A stretch of DNA of 64,000 nucleotides, taken from NCBI GenBank assembly GCA_015232355.1, contig JADFZW010000008.1, positions 113,378 to 177,377 of the forward strand, written 5' to 3'. The position numbers and the translations under genes are program-made. A model generated the notes under the pieces. That model did not search any database, had not been told where the DNA came from, and was given only the letters and a program-made list of their open reading frames with translations. This document shows positions 25,473-35,330 of this stretch, piece after piece. Origin of the DNA: Oligoflexia bacterium (lineage in GTDB: Bacteria; Bdellovibrionota; Bacteriovoracia; Bacteriovoracales; Bacteriovoracaceae). The first letter of the stretch is position 1. Every line of letters starts with the position of its first letter.

Positions 25473-28373
25473 CTACCGATCTGACCTAGAGAGATAATCG
25501 GAAATGAATTCTTTCAAAGCAGTATTATTTGATTCCCCCCATCCGTTTCCAACGTTTATCTGTTTTAAAACTGCTGAGACCAAATCTTTATTGTTTTCAA
25601 AAAGTACTCCATCCCATTTATACTTGGACATATTAAACAGTATCCATATCACATTTACATGATCAAAATTACTATTGGCCAGCACACGCTGTTTTTGATT
25701 TGAAAAAAATGTTTGATGGCGTTTAAAGAGTGAATTAAAATCTCTTGGATCAATATGATCATAATCATCGAAGAACAAATAATATACCCAACTTCTATCC
25801 ACAATCACATTCAGATACAACAAACTCGAATATAAAACAAGCGAACAGGTATTGTGTTCTGTAAAATCTAGGATATTACTTTCTAATGCCTCAATGTTGT
25901 TTTGAATCTCTCTAAAGGAATCATTTTGCGAAAAAATATTTAGTAACCGTAGATAGGATACGGGATATGAGCAAAGTAATTCATTTTGATAATAATTGTT
26001 TTTATTAAGGCCTTGGTTAATTTGATATTCCATTGCATTTATTAAATCATGGCCTAAAAGTTTATTGAATTGCTGAAAGATTTTTGTAAACTTTATCGAA
26101 TTATCTCTAAATCCTCTATTTTCTCTTAATAACATTGAGTTTTTTAATTCATAAGAGCTGAGAAGATCATTTAAATATTTCTTTACTGGTTGTAAATTTT
26201 TTGAATCAATAAATTTTAAAGCTATAGGTAATAACTCCAATGCTACTTCGGTTAATTGATAATTAAAACTAAATGAACTCCAGTATCCTTTAGTTTCCCA
26301 CATTCTATTATGTGCATTCCAAAGCCCGACAATACTCATATTTCTTTTTGTAGAAAATCCCTTGTTTGCGATATTTTTTATATACCATAGACGCAACCAA
26401 TTTCCTGCTAAATCCAAATTTTTGCTCTTTAAAAATATTTCAAATAATTTATAATCCAATTCTTGGTCATCATTACAAATTAAAACTCGTCTCTTTAAAT
26501 CTAGAATTTTTTCTTTTTCCGTAGTGAAGGTAAGTGCTTTTTCACAAAAATAGTTACTAGAATCCTTTTTTTTCAGAAGTGTTCTTAGTTCATTCACACT
26601 TGGTACGATATTATATGAAGAGATTAGCCACTTATAGGCCAAAATAACTGCACGATAACTATTGATGACATCAAAAGTGGTAGATGCTTTAAGTATTCTA
26701 ATTAACAAAGCACTCTGTTCTTTTTTTGTTAACCGCTCAAATTTCTCTTTATCAGTTACTTCATCCCAAGAGGAGTTCTTCGCACTTAAAAGCAAAGAAT
26801 TTATATTCGTTAACACTGCTACTGCAATCGGTGAAGAAAAACTAGTACCACTGATGAAAGTACCATCAACATGTTGTCCATTTTCAAGAATACATTTATT
26901 ATAATCGTCATAACCATAATACGACTCAATTTTCTTTTTAGAAATTTTCTCAACGGCGGTAGTACTCTTTAGTGTAAACACCTTTCCTCCTGGTGCATTT
27001 AGATTACCGGTAGAGGAAAAATCAGAGAGATTACCTAGGTAAGATACCGATCCAACTCTTAAATAATTATTTACAGTACTAACATCTCGAAGATCATCGT
27101 CAGCACTATTACCACTACCACTACTACCGCCACTACCACCATTGTTTTCGTGACGAAAATTAGAATTGCCCGCCGACTTTACAAGGATACAACCTTTTTC
27201 TGCTAAAATTTTTGCCATCTTAATATAATTTTGATTTTCTTCTCCATCTATATTTTCCTCTTCATCACGTGAACCAAAGCTAAGATTAATAATATTGTGG
27301 CCATCATTACATGCTTTCATGATGGTATTATCTATTACACTACTACTTGCACTGCCAGTATTTCCTGCTTTGGTTATTCTATAAATTCTTAATTGTGACA
27401 AAGGTGCTATTCCCAAACCATTACCACCTCCGATTAATCCCGATACCGCCGTTCCATGTCCTTCTTCATCTATTATTTCTGAACCGATATCTGTACTATT
27501 ACCAGAACTGTCCACTACTCCCTTAGCAACAGAAATTAGATCTTTGTTGGCCATTTTTGATAACGTACCTATTGTATCAAATCCTGTGTCTAAAACGGCC
27601 GCTTTTGCTAATCCTTTTTGCACATTCAAACGACTAAAAAATTCTTGAGTTAATTCACTTTCTACCATTAGTTGGGCCCATAAGAAGGTTTTTCCATTAT
27701 TAAAACACTCAGTATATATTGGGGAAGTTATTTCTCCTTCCAGCAGCAAAAGAGAAGTAAGATTGCTATCTATCAAAAATGATAGTTCCTCAGTTTTATA
27801 TTCATCAATAAATTTATATGAAGATAATTTTAACAGCTCCTGATAAACTCTATTGCCTAACTCTTGCGCTTCAATCGGTTTGAAGAAAAGATCGTGAAAG
27901 TTACTTCCAATCTTAATGGCATTTTCAAGAAACAAAACATAGAGAGAAATTTTTTGCTCTAACATGGATGATAGCGTTTGAAAATCTTCTACTGTTAGCA
28001 TTTGCTTTTGTTTTTCCTCTATCATTCTTGACTGAATCAGTCTGAATTTCTCAGACAAATCAAATTTGGCATCTTGCAGATCAATTGTCATACCCAACTC
28101 TGGAGAATAATATTGGTAACCATTATTTCTATCGATAACTTTATTTAAATTATTTAATTCATCATCAAGTTTATTTATATTTTGCTCAATCTGATCTTTT
28201 ACATTTATTACATTCTCATTATTGGCACCTACAGTAGCTCTTTCATTATTTCTTGTATTTCCTAATAAATTAATGGGAGCACTATCTTTTGATTTTCCAC
28301 AAGAGGAAAAAAAAACAATCATAAATAAACAACATAATAAAATATAAAATCGAAAAAAATTTCTAATTATCAT
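25473..28373 (-). CDS. Subtilisin-family (S8) lipoprotein protease with long C-terminal region
   Basis: 966 residues. The signal ends in a lipobox-like FFSSCGK (residue ~26). A helical, coiled N-terminal region (30-240) may be a propeptide. The catalytic triad is complete: AVLDTGFDT near 261 (Asp), EEGHGTAVSG near 307 (His) and GTSFSSPIA near 510 (Ser), with the oxyanion Asn region LVKSAGNSNF near 400. A ~400-residue helical C-terminal part is not recognised. Probably surface-anchored and secreted through Sec. Transcribed alone. Confidence 0.88.
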   Translation of the reverse strand: MIIRNFFRFYILLCCLFMIVFFSSCGKSKDSAPINLLGNTRNNERATVGANNENVINVKDQIEQNINKLDDELNNLNKVIDRNNGYQYYSPELGMTIDLQDAKFDLSEKFRLIQSRMIEEKQKQMLTVEDFQTLSSMLEQKISLYVLFLENAIKIGSNFHDLFFKPIEAQELGNRVYQELLKLSSYKFIDEYKTEELSFLIDSNLTSLLLLEGEITSPIYTECFNNGKTFLWAQLMVESELTQEFFSRLNVQKGLAKAAVLDTGFDTIGTLSKMANKDLISVAKGVVDSSGNSTDIGSEIIDEEGHGTAVSGLIGGGNGLGIAPLSQLRIYRITKAGNTGSASSSVIDNTIMKACNDGHNIINLSFGSRDEEENIDGEENQNYIKMAKILAEKGCILVKSAGNSNFRHENNGGSGGSSGSGNSADDDLRDVSTVNNYLRVGSVSYLGNLSDFSSTGNLNAPGGKVFTLKSTTAVEKISKKKIESYYGYDDYNKCILENGQHVDGTFISGTSFSSPIAVAVLTNINSLLLSAKNSSWDEVTDKEKFERLTKKEQSALLIRILKASTTFDVINSYRAVILAYKWLISSYNIVPSVNELRTLLKKKDSSNYFCEKALTFTTEKEKILDLKRRVLICNDDQELDYKLFEIFLKSKNLDLAGNWLRLWYIKNIANKGFSTKRNMSIVGLWNAHNRMWETKGYWSSFSFNYQLTEVALELLPIALKFIDSKNLQPVKKYLNDLLSSYELKNSMLLRENRGFRDNSIKFTKIFQQFNKLLGHDLINAMEYQINQGLNKNNYYQNELLCSYPVSYLRLLNIFSQNDSFREIQNNIEALESNILDFTEHNTCSLVLYSSLLYLNVIVDRSWVYYLFFDDYDHIDPRDFNSLFKRHQTFFSNQKQRVLANSNFDHVNVIWILFNMSKYKWDGVLFENNKDLVSAVLKQINVGNGWGESNNTALKEFISDYLSRSDR

Positions 28374-28495
28374 AGATTTTTACTCCAGAATTGTAATTAC
28401 AGACTATCTCTTCTTTTAATTTTAGAGGAGTAAAAATTGACGATCAATTAATTTATAATTTATTTTTTGGTGTTTAGTAAAAAAAATATTAACTA

Positions 28496-28578
28496 GTCGC
28501 TGTCGCGAAAAGCGACAGCGACGTATCCTCCGAGCGTTCCTGAGCGAAGCTCAGGCAGCGAGGGGGATCTCCTGCTAT
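28496..28578. repeat. Left inverted repeat of the GIY-YIG element
   Basis: An 83-bp inverted counterpart of 29020-29083. It contains the terminal 11-bp hairpin (28496-28522) and, unlike the right end, a 19-bp insertion forming a second hairpin CCTGAGC-GAA-GCTCAGG (28539-28555). Confidence 0.9.
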
Positions 28579-28719
28579 CAATTATAATCCCTTAAGTGGA
28601 CAAAATTGAAGTAATGATCATAACACTTTCATTTTTCATAGTTGAAAATAAAAAGGCATAATACTACTATTTGTAAAATATCACTTTTTTAATTCTAGCA
28701 AATATTTTATACCAAGAAT

Positions 28720-29019
28720 ATGAACTTGGTCAAAAAATTCTATGTCTACATACTTTGTAATAATTATAAAAATGTTATATATGTAGGACAAACATCTGAT
28801 CTAAAAAAGAGAATTTATTTCCACAAAAATAAATTAATCGCTGGTTTTACAAAAAAATATAATGTTGATCGACTTGTATATTATGAAGGATGGGATACTT
28901 TAGGGGAGTCTATTGATAGAGAGAAGAAAATAAAAAAATATGATCGTAAAAGGAAGGTACAATTGATTATTACAATGAATCCTGAGTGGATTGATCTTTA
29001 TAATCATATTTCACAATAA
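28720..29019 (+). CDS. Single-domain GIY-YIG endonuclease
   Basis: 99 residues that are almost entirely one GIY-YIG domain: FYVYILCNNYKNVIYVGQT supplies the two motif strands (YVYI and YVG), followed by the conserved Arg in KKRIYFHK, EGW, and the Glu in SIDREKKIKKY. NPEWIDLY is the usual C-terminus of this small-protein class. The stop is 1 bp before the right inverted repeat. Probably the nuclease that mobilises or maintains the element. Confidence 0.9.
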   Translation: MNLVKKFYVYILCNNYKNVIYVGQTSDLKKRIYFHKNKLIAGFTKKYNVDRLVYYEGWDTLGESIDREKKIKKYDRKRKVQLIITMNPEWIDLYNHISQ

Positions 29020-29083
29020 ATAGCAGGAGATCCCCCTCGCTACGCTCGGAGGATACGTCGCTGTCGCTTTTCGCGACAGCGAC
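29020..29083. repeat. Right inverted repeat of the GIY-YIG element
   Basis: A 64-bp reverse complement of the left end without its 19-bp insertion. The terminal hairpin spans 29057-29083. It also stands between two convergent genes, so it may act as a bidirectional terminator. Confidence 0.9.
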
Positions 29084-29095
29084 TAACTACTTTCT

Positions 29096-29986
29096 TTAAA
29101 TTTCAAAAAGATCAATATTAAATTGAAAAACCATATTTGCATCTACTCTTTTTAATTTTTCATTGTAAGAAACAATTAATTTCTTTATATCTTCTTTTAA
29201 TTTGTCAAAAGATTCTTGATCAGAACATACAGTGGCCGAAAAATAATAATTATCAATGTTGGCAGTTTTATTACCTTTAAGACTGCCTTTATTATTGCTG
29301 TTATTTTTCTTTATCAAATTTGGTACGTTTGCTTTTTCTATCTGTCCAATGGCCTTCAATCTCCAATTAATATGATTTTGCTTTGACAGTGGGTGATCAC
29401 TGGAAATATGAATGAATTTGTCTACTAGTTTAATTTTGTTTTTACTTTGCTCATCTTCTTGAATATATCCTAATTCCATTAATACTTTGAGGTAAAATGA
29501 GAGTTCAGATGCAGTCAGATCTAACTTACTACTCAACTTTTTTAAATTGTCAGCATACTCATTGATACATAAATACATATGAACAATAGGGATCATTTTA
29601 TTTAAAAAATAGTGCTGTAAAAACAAACTATTGTTTTTTTTCTCAATATTTTTAGCAGCAAGACGCTTGTTTAAATTCAAATATTTTTTTTTATACTCTA
29701 AAACGTTTTGATATAAAAATTTTTTCAGACTCTCTTTTTGAGTTCGTTGATATCTTAGCAACATTAATAAGTATTCTACTTCATTTCCTTCAAGACAAAG
29801 CAAGGTGGCAATAGAAAAAAGTTGATCTTCGTTTAAGTGCACATGGTGTTTTAGTACTTTACTCAAATATGTTTTTTGGATTTTGGCCTTTTCTGACAGA
29901 TGTTGTAGTGTGATTTTCTGATGTTTACACTCTTCTAGAATGAATACTTTATAGTCATCATAATTATATACTAATTGATTTTTCAT
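29096..29986 (-). CDS. TIGR02147-family transcriptional regulator-like protein
   Basis: 296 residues. Residues 8-60 form a HTH-like segment (ITLQHLSEKAKIQKTYLSKVL with a helix-turn-helix pattern), followed by the helical body and winged-helix-like ELSFYLKVLMELGYIQ near 175. The C-terminus ends with a predicted amphipathic strand, as in TIGR02147/DUF4423 proteins, which are abundant in Bdellovibrionota and Fibrobacteres. Targets are unknown; the divergent matrixin-like protease gene is a candidate. Confidence 0.7.
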   Translation of the reverse strand: MKNQLVYNYDDYKVFILEECKHQKITLQHLSEKAKIQKTYLSKVLKHHVHLNEDQLFSIATLLCLEGNEVEYLLMLLRYQRTQKESLKKFLYQNVLEYKKKYLNLNKRLAAKNIEKKNNSLFLQHYFLNKMIPIVHMYLCINEYADNLKKLSSKLDLTASELSFYLKVLMELGYIQEDEQSKNKIKLVDKFIHISSDHPLSKQNHINWRLKAIGQIEKANVPNLIKKNNSNNKGSLKGNKTANIDNYYFSATVCSDQESFDKLKEDIKKLIVSYNEKLKRVDANMVFQFNIDLFEI

Positions 29987-30181
29987 ATTCTTCTTCTTTT
30001 ATTAATCCTTATTATTTACTATTTATTAGCTCTTGAAATTAAGTTAATTTTTTTTTCACAATAACACAAGAAATTAATAAAAAATTAATTTACTATGTCA
30101 TTTTTTTCCAGTAGAAACTGTGCTTAGGGGCCAAGACAAAATTTGCTATCAAAACAATTACTAAATACTGGAGATTAATTT

Positions 30182-31540
30182 ATGAAAAAAGAAAAGTTAA
30201 AAACCCTACTTAATGCTGTTGAATTGATAAAAAGATTAAGCATATCTATTATTTTCAGCACAACTTTGCTTCTAACAAGCTTAGCATTTATCAATATCTC
30301 TGCTGTCAAAAATAGTGAGGGAGGCGAAGGAGGAGGCGGAGGAGGAATGGTATCTAACGGTCTTGAATGGTCGATGAAAAATCCATTTTTTCTAGGTGAC
30401 GAAGCTGTATATTATTGTATCCAAAGCTCAACAGATGTATCTAGACCATACAATGATATTAAAAATGAGATTATGAATGCCTTTGAAACGTGGAAAGATA
30501 CCCTAGATCAAATAGCTCCCCAAAATATTCAAGGCCAAAATATTGCTAGAAATTTCGTATTCCTTGAAAACTGCAATTCAAACGTAGATTTGGTATTTTA
30601 TATTGGTATAGTCACTCCTGAGATAAAAACAATTCTGGCCACTAAAGATTATACCATTGCTTTTACTACCAGAACTTCTTACGATAAACAAAAAAATAGG
30701 GCCAAAGGATATATTTGGATTGCCCCTGATAATGGTCCTTATAAATATAATTACCCGGGAAGTACCAAAAATTTCTGGAGTGATACAGTGATGAACGCAG
30801 GAACTGGCAATACTACATTAAAAAATTATAGCTTTTCTAATATTGTCACCCATGAAATAGGTCATGTGTTTGGTTTCAATCTTGATCTTTTTAGCGCACA
30901 TGCCACTCAATACTCTTGTGGATTTCCAGTAATGCAACCTTGCTACTACAACGATAATAATTCACGTCTGATTTATCAAAATATTTGGCACGATAAAAAT
31001 GATCTTCGTTGTTATGCAGATCCTTTTAGTTTTCAAAATGATTTAAAAATATGGAAACTGCTCTTTGGAAATGATTATCGAACTGTCGATAGTCCAAAAA
31101 TTATTTGCTTGAATTTTAATCTTAATATTAACAAAAATGCGCAAGATTATTATTCTAATGATACAAATACAAATGATAGTTCATTAGAATGGAAATTTTA
31201 TAAAAACTACTCTGAAACTAGTTCAGAAATTATAGCAAACCAAAGTACAATAAAATTTAAAATTAATGAACGCTCTATGCTTCCAAGGGATTTTACGGTC
31301 AGTGGATACTATCCACAATATTCAGAAAGTGATCACATCTTTCTTTATACAAGAAGAATAGATGTAGATGCTACATGGACAATTTTTGATAAACAAAATG
31401 GAACTACTAAAATTTTTCCAATGCATATTTTTTCAGACGGTCAAAAAGTAACAATTTCAGTATTTATTGACGGTAAATATGAATATATTAGAACATACAT
31501 GCCGGCCGTAGATTTCTCAAAAAAATTAAACGTTAAGTGA
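30182..31540 (+). CDS. Exported matrixin-like metalloprotease
   Basis: 452 residues with an N-terminal hydrophobic export signal (about 15-45) and a Gly/Glu-rich stretch just after it. The zinc site is THEIGHVFGFN near residue 224. The first two His and the Glu fit HExxHxxG; the expected third His of matrixins is not at the standard place (FGFNLD), so another ligand (perhaps the His in SAHATQ) may serve. PVMQPCYY could be the Met-turn. The C-terminal 150 residues are beta-rich and unrecognised. Divergent from the TIGR02147 regulator. Confidence 0.7.
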   Translation: MKKEKLKTLLNAVELIKRLSISIIFSTTLLLTSLAFINISAVKNSEGGEGGGGGGMVSNGLEWSMKNPFFLGDEAVYYCIQSSTDVSRPYNDIKNEIMNAFETWKDTLDQIAPQNIQGQNIARNFVFLENCNSNVDLVFYIGIVTPEIKTILATKDYTIAFTTRTSYDKQKNRAKGYIWIAPDNGPYKYNYPGSTKNFWSDTVMNAGTGNTTLKNYSFSNIVTHEIGHVFGFNLDLFSAHATQYSCGFPVMQPCYYNDNNSRLIYQNIWHDKNDLRCYADPFSFQNDLKIWKLLFGNDYRTVDSPKIICLNFNLNINKNAQDYYSNDTNTNDSSLEWKFYKNYSETSSEIIANQSTIKFKINERSMLPRDFTVSGYYPQYSESDHIFLYTRRIDVDATWTIFDKQNGTTKIFPMHIFSDGQKVTISVFIDGKYEYIRTYMPAVDFSKKLNVK

Positions 31541-31543
31541 TTG

Positions 31544-31577
31544 CTATCATAATAAAATTTATCATAATAAAATTTAT
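31544..31577. repeat. 15-16-bp tandem repeat at convergent gene ends
   Basis: ATCATAATAAAATTT is repeated twice between the stop of the metalloprotease gene and the stop of cysE. No hairpin with a T-run is evident; its role is unknown. Confidence 0.6.
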
Positions 31578-32458
31578 CTGGTGATAATTTGTCCTGGAGC
31601 TATTGAGGTGGTTAACCAAACATTACCACCAATAACTGCTCCCTTACCAATGGTTATTCTTCCTAAAATAGTGGCCCCAGCATATATCACAACATTATCT
31701 TCAATTATAGGGTGGCGAGGAATTCCTTTAATTGGGTTACCCTTCTCATCTAATGGAAAACTTTTTGCACCTAAAGTTACTCCTTGATATAAACGAACAT
31801 TCTTGCCAATTACAGCTGTTTCACCGATAACTACTCCAGTACCATGATCGATAAAAAATCCTTCATCTATAGTGGCACCGGGATGAATATCTATTCCCGT
31901 TTGAGTATGAGATAATTCAGAAATAATCCTTGGGAGAATTGGAACATTTTCTATAAATAATTGATGAGCAATTCTGTGATGAATAAGTGCTTGGATACCA
32001 GGATATGAGAATAAAACTTCATCTTTTGAAGTAGCAGCTGGATCTCCTAAAAAAGCAGCATCTACATCAGTAAGAAGTATTTTTTTTATTTTTGGTAAGT
32101 TATTAATCAAATCTTCGGCCAAAGATATTGAACGAGCTAGGCACTCATTACAAGAGGGATTATTTTTTTGGTCACAAGCAAAGCATAGACTTTTTAATAT
32201 TTCACTTTGTAAAATGTTATAGGTATTTTCTATTATAATTGCAAGATGATGTTTTATATTATTAGAATTGATATTAGGGTTACCAAAAAAAGCAGGAAAT
32301 AAAATATATTTTATTAGCTCTATAGATTTAATAATATTTTTACGATTAGGATGTTTTTTATTTGGGTAATCATCGAGTTCTTTAAGTAATTGATCCAATT
32401 CTAATATTGTTTTTCTTTTGATTGTTTGTTGTTGTTGTGGTTGTTGTTTATTATTCAT
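31574..32458 (-). CDS. cysE: Serine O-acetyltransferase
   Basis: Makes O-acetylserine from serine and acetyl-CoA for cysteine synthesis. A helical N-terminal domain (to ~170) is followed by left-handed beta-helix hexapeptide repeats: IHPGATIDEGFFIDHGTG near residue 195 with the catalytic His, then VVIGETAVIGKNVRLYQGVT. A four-Cys segment near residues 92-106 (C..C....C..C) in the helical domain is unusual and might bind metal. It ends IITR, without the Ile-terminated tail that binds CysK in enterobacteria. It follows cysK in the same operon. Confidence 0.93.
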   Translation of the reverse strand: MNNKQQPQQQQTIKRKTILELDQLLKELDDYPNKKHPNRKNIIKSIELIKYILFPAFFGNPNINSNNIKHHLAIIIENTYNILQSEILKSLCFACDQKNNPSCNECLARSISLAEDLINNLPKIKKILLTDVDAAFLGDPAATSKDEVLFSYPGIQALIHHRIAHQLFIENVPILPRIISELSHTQTGIDIHPGATIDEGFFIDHGTGVVIGETAVIGKNVRLYQGVTLGAKSFPLDEKGNPIKGIPRHPIIEDNVVIYAGATILGRITIGKGAVIGGNVWLTTSIAPGQIITR

Positions 32459-32481
32459 AAATTATTTTCCTCTTTTGATTG

Positions 32482-33507
32482 TTAATTAATGTCTTTAAAG
32501 AGATCTGTACTTAAATATCTCTCGCAGGTATCAGGAAATATAGTTACAATTGAAATCTCTTGAAGATCAGTATTATTATCAGTATTCTTATCAGTATTAT
32601 TAGTAGAATTCTTTTTTATTTCGTTACTAATATCAATTGCTATTTTAATTGCTCCAGCAAATGCTGCTCCAGAGGATATACCGGCCAAAATACCATGCTC
32701 TTTTGCTAGTTTTTTAGCAAATGAAATTGCATCCTCTGAACTTATAGTAATAATTTGATCTACAATTTTAATATTTAGTATTGAAGGTTTAAAACCAGCT
32801 CCAATCCCTTGAATTTTGTGAGGACCAGCATGGCCACCTGTAAGGACTGGTGATTCAGCTGGCTCAATAGCAATAACTTTAATTTGAGAATTATATTTTT
32901 TTAAAATTTCTCCCACTCCTGTAATAGTCCCACCAGTTCCAATACCTGCGATAAAATAATCAACTTTGCCATCCATTGCAGAGTAAATTTCTTCAGCAGT
33001 TGTTTTGCGATGGATTTCCGGATTTGCATTATTTGTAAATTGATCAAGCATAATATAATTTGAACTATTTTCACTTAATAATTCTTTAGCTTTATTTACA
33101 GCACCGGTCATCCCTAAAGGTCCGGGAGTAAGTATTATAGTGGCACCAAGATGGGCCAACATTTTTCTTCGTTCGATACTCATGGTTTCTGGCATTGTTA
33201 AAATTAATTGGTATCCTTTGGATGCACATATCATCGCAAGTCCAATACCAGTGTTTCCACTTGTTGCTTCGATGATAATTTTTTCACCATTAAGAATTCC
33301 TTTCTTTTCTGCATCTTCTATCATTGATAAGGCAATTCGATCTTTAATCGAAAATCCTGGATTAAGATATTCTAACTTAGCATATATTTTTATACATGGA
33401 TTAATTTCAACAGGAATTTTATTTTTAATTTTTACTAATGGAGTATTTCCTATTAACTCTAAAATATTAGTACAAATATTGGGTTTGTTAAAATTCTTTT
33501 TTTTCAT
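32482..33507 (-). CDS. cysK: Cysteine synthase (O-acetylserine sulfhydrylase)
   Basis: PLP enzyme that makes cysteine from O-acetylserine and sulfide. YAKLEYLNPGFSIKDRIA carries the PLP Lys near residue 45, TSGNTG near 75 binds substrate, and GTGGTITG near 185 binds phosphate. A short Asn/Asp/Thr-rich insertion near 310 is species-specific. ATG 33507 is preferred to an in-frame TTG at 33510, since GGAGGT lies 8 bp upstream. It overlaps the stop of the upstream exported kinase gene as TGATG, an odd pairing for a housekeeping gene. Confidence 0.93.
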   Translation of the reverse strand: MKKKNFNKPNICTNILELIGNTPLVKIKNKIPVEINPCIKIYAKLEYLNPGFSIKDRIALSMIEDAEKKGILNGEKIIIEATSGNTGIGLAMICASKGYQLILTMPETMSIERRKMLAHLGATIILTPGPLGMTGAVNKAKELLSENSSNYIMLDQFTNNANPEIHRKTTAEEIYSAMDGKVDYFIAGIGTGGTITGVGEILKKYNSQIKVIAIEPAESPVLTGGHAGPHKIQGIGAGFKPSILNIKIVDQIITISSEDAISFAKKLAKEHGILAGISSGAAFAGAIKIAIDISNEIKKNSTNNTDKNTDNNTDLQEISIVTIFPDTCERYLSTDLFKDIN

Positions 33508-35042
33508 CAAAAAACACCTCCATAGTATTCTTCCACTGACATACGATCTAATTGTTTTAAATTTTTATAAACATCTCCAATAGACATTCTCTCTTCTGGA
33601 TACTGTGCAATCATATTCTCAATTAATTGATAAAAAGCTTTTTTTACTTTTGATTTAGTATTTCTTTTTTTCTTTGATAAATCATTTTCAATTTGCATAA
33701 TAAAATATCTAGTGTCCTCCTTTAGATGTGGAAAGTCTATTTTTTTAAATTCACCAAAGGGGATCTCATTTCTTGTTTTATTCATAGCTAAAAGGTACAA
33801 AGTAATTCCTAATGCAAAGACATCTTGTGCTTTAGCATCGACATTAAGTGCGAGTGCTTCAGGAGGTACAAATCCTGCTGTACCTCCACAAAATTCACCT
33901 TCCTTACAGTTAATAATTTTATTTAAGGTATCCAAGTCACCTATATAAAATCCACGCTCATCATTTTTACCATAGGAATAAGATTTTTTATAAAGAATAT
34001 TTTCTGGCTTTAAATCCAAATGGGCCATACCACTGTTATGTAAATTTTTTATTGTCTCTGCTATAGGTAATGCTAGTTTGATAACCTCAGAGTAGTTGAA
34101 CTTTTTCTTCTTTTTTTTATTTTTTAAAATCATATCAAACATACTACCATCTAATTTCTTGCTCCATCCAACAACACTATTATCAGTGCCATCAAATCTA
34201 CAAATTGATTCCATCTTTGCAAATCGAGCAGTAGAAGCGATTGAACGGCCATCATCATCTTTTAAATCTTGTAGTAATTGTAAATTTTTAAATTCATCTA
34301 AAAAAGAAGAAACCTCTTGAGATCCATTAGGTTTAAATTGTACATATTTGCTGATATTTTCCCTTGGTAGTAGTTTTACAGCTTCAAAAACTTTTTTCAC
34401 AGTTCCTTTAGTCATTTGTTTTTCAAAGACGTAGTATGCAGAACCATCACCACTATAGATAACTGGATAAACTTTTCCTCCCACACTTATTCTCTCTTCT
34501 TTGCACTCCTCTTTTTTAAGTTGCATAGTTTTGGATATTTTTTCCACTTCATCGATAAAGCTATCTACATTCTTACACTCAAAGATATTTGGAAGAATAA
34601 GTTGAGCATTATAGATCCAACTTTTTTGCTGGTATTCACGCAATACTTGAGTTTGCGGCGATCCTTTCTTGTTTAAGAAATTTTGAATGGTATCGAGGAA
34701 ATTGTTTTCTTTTTTATATGTTGTCTTTAAGTGATCAATTACTTTAAAATAATTATTGAGGACTTTAGCTGACGGATCAGTACTACCAAGAAAGTTACCA
34801 GGAAAGTTCCCACTCTTGCGAGATTTTTTTAAATCATTATATTCTGAAGATGTTAAAATTGGTAGAGAAAATGGGGCACCATAAGATTCTTTACAAGAGC
34901 TACTCAACTCATTCCAAAGAATCAATTCATTGTTATCTCTAAAACCAACGAAATCACCTTCGCATTTTGCAAATGCACTGGAATCTAAGTAAGATAATGA
35001 TAATAATACTATTATAAATAATTTTTTTTTAAAATAGGACAT
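33507..35042 (-). CDS. Exported eukaryotic-type Ser/Thr kinase-like protein
   Basis: 511 residues with a Sec signal peptide (cleavage near SSAFAK, residue 25) and no later TM segment, so it is secreted or periplasmic. A protein kinase fold is visible: AVKLL near residue 220 (ATP-binding Lys), the catalytic loop HLDLKPEN near 342, GDLDT near 369 in place of DFG, PPEAL near 395 (APE-like) and DVFALGITLYLL near 410. The Gly-rich loop is poorly formed. The change of DFG to DLD keeps the metal-binding Asp, so activity is plausible. Residues 30-200 are unrecognised. It lies in line with RCC1 and RBR genes, suggesting a host-directed effector. Confidence 0.75.
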   Translation of the reverse strand: MSYFKKKLFIIVLLSLSYLDSSAFAKCEGDFVGFRDNNELILWNELSSSCKESYGAPFSLPILTSSEYNDLKKSRKSGNFPGNFLGSTDPSAKVLNNYFKVIDHLKTTYKKENNFLDTIQNFLNKKGSPQTQVLREYQQKSWIYNAQLILPNIFECKNVDSFIDEVEKISKTMQLKKEECKEERISVGGKVYPVIYSGDGSAYYVFEKQMTKGTVKKVFEAVKLLPRENISKYVQFKPNGSQEVSSFLDEFKNLQLLQDLKDDDGRSIASTARFAKMESICRFDGTDNSVVGWSKKLDGSMFDMILKNKKKKKKFNYSEVIKLALPIAETIKNLHNSGMAHLDLKPENILYKKSYSYGKNDERGFYIGDLDTLNKIINCKEGEFCGGTAGFVPPEALALNVDAKAQDVFALGITLYLLAMNKTRNEIPFGEFKKIDFPHLKEDTRYFIMQIENDLSKKKRNTKSKVKKAFYQLIENMIAQYPEERMSIGDVYKNLKQLDRMSVEEYYGGVF

Positions 35043-35330
35043 TTTATATACTCCAATTTAAATATTTAAGAGCATGATGGATGATATACTTTTCGGAGTA
35101 CAGAAATTATAAATCAAGAAGTTTCTCAGAAGTTTCTACAGAAGTTTGTTAATACAATAAAATTTATTTTTACATTTTTTTAAATACCAGAGTGATATAT
35201 TGTGTTGTTGAAATTAATTTCACAACATCAATCTAAATGGTTGTACACTCAAATCAAATTTTGTAAATTTATTTTATATAGTTCTTGATAGTTCTTAAAT
35301 GAGATATACAATCTGCACTTACCTCTGTTT

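Larger units (their letters stand above)
28496..29083 (+). mobile_element. Compact GIY-YIG nuclease element with hairpin termini
   Basis: A 588-bp unit: a GIY-YIG nuclease gene bounded by long inverted repeats that are conspicuously GC-rich in this AT-rich DNA. Each terminus folds into an 11-bp stem (GTCGCTGTCGC) with a 5-nt loop. The hexamer TAACTA lies directly outside both ends (28490-28495 and 29084-29089), as expected for a target duplication. Single-domain GIY-YIG proteins are widespread and often bordered by such repeats, but their mobility mechanism is not established. The element call is inference from structure. Confidence 0.7.
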
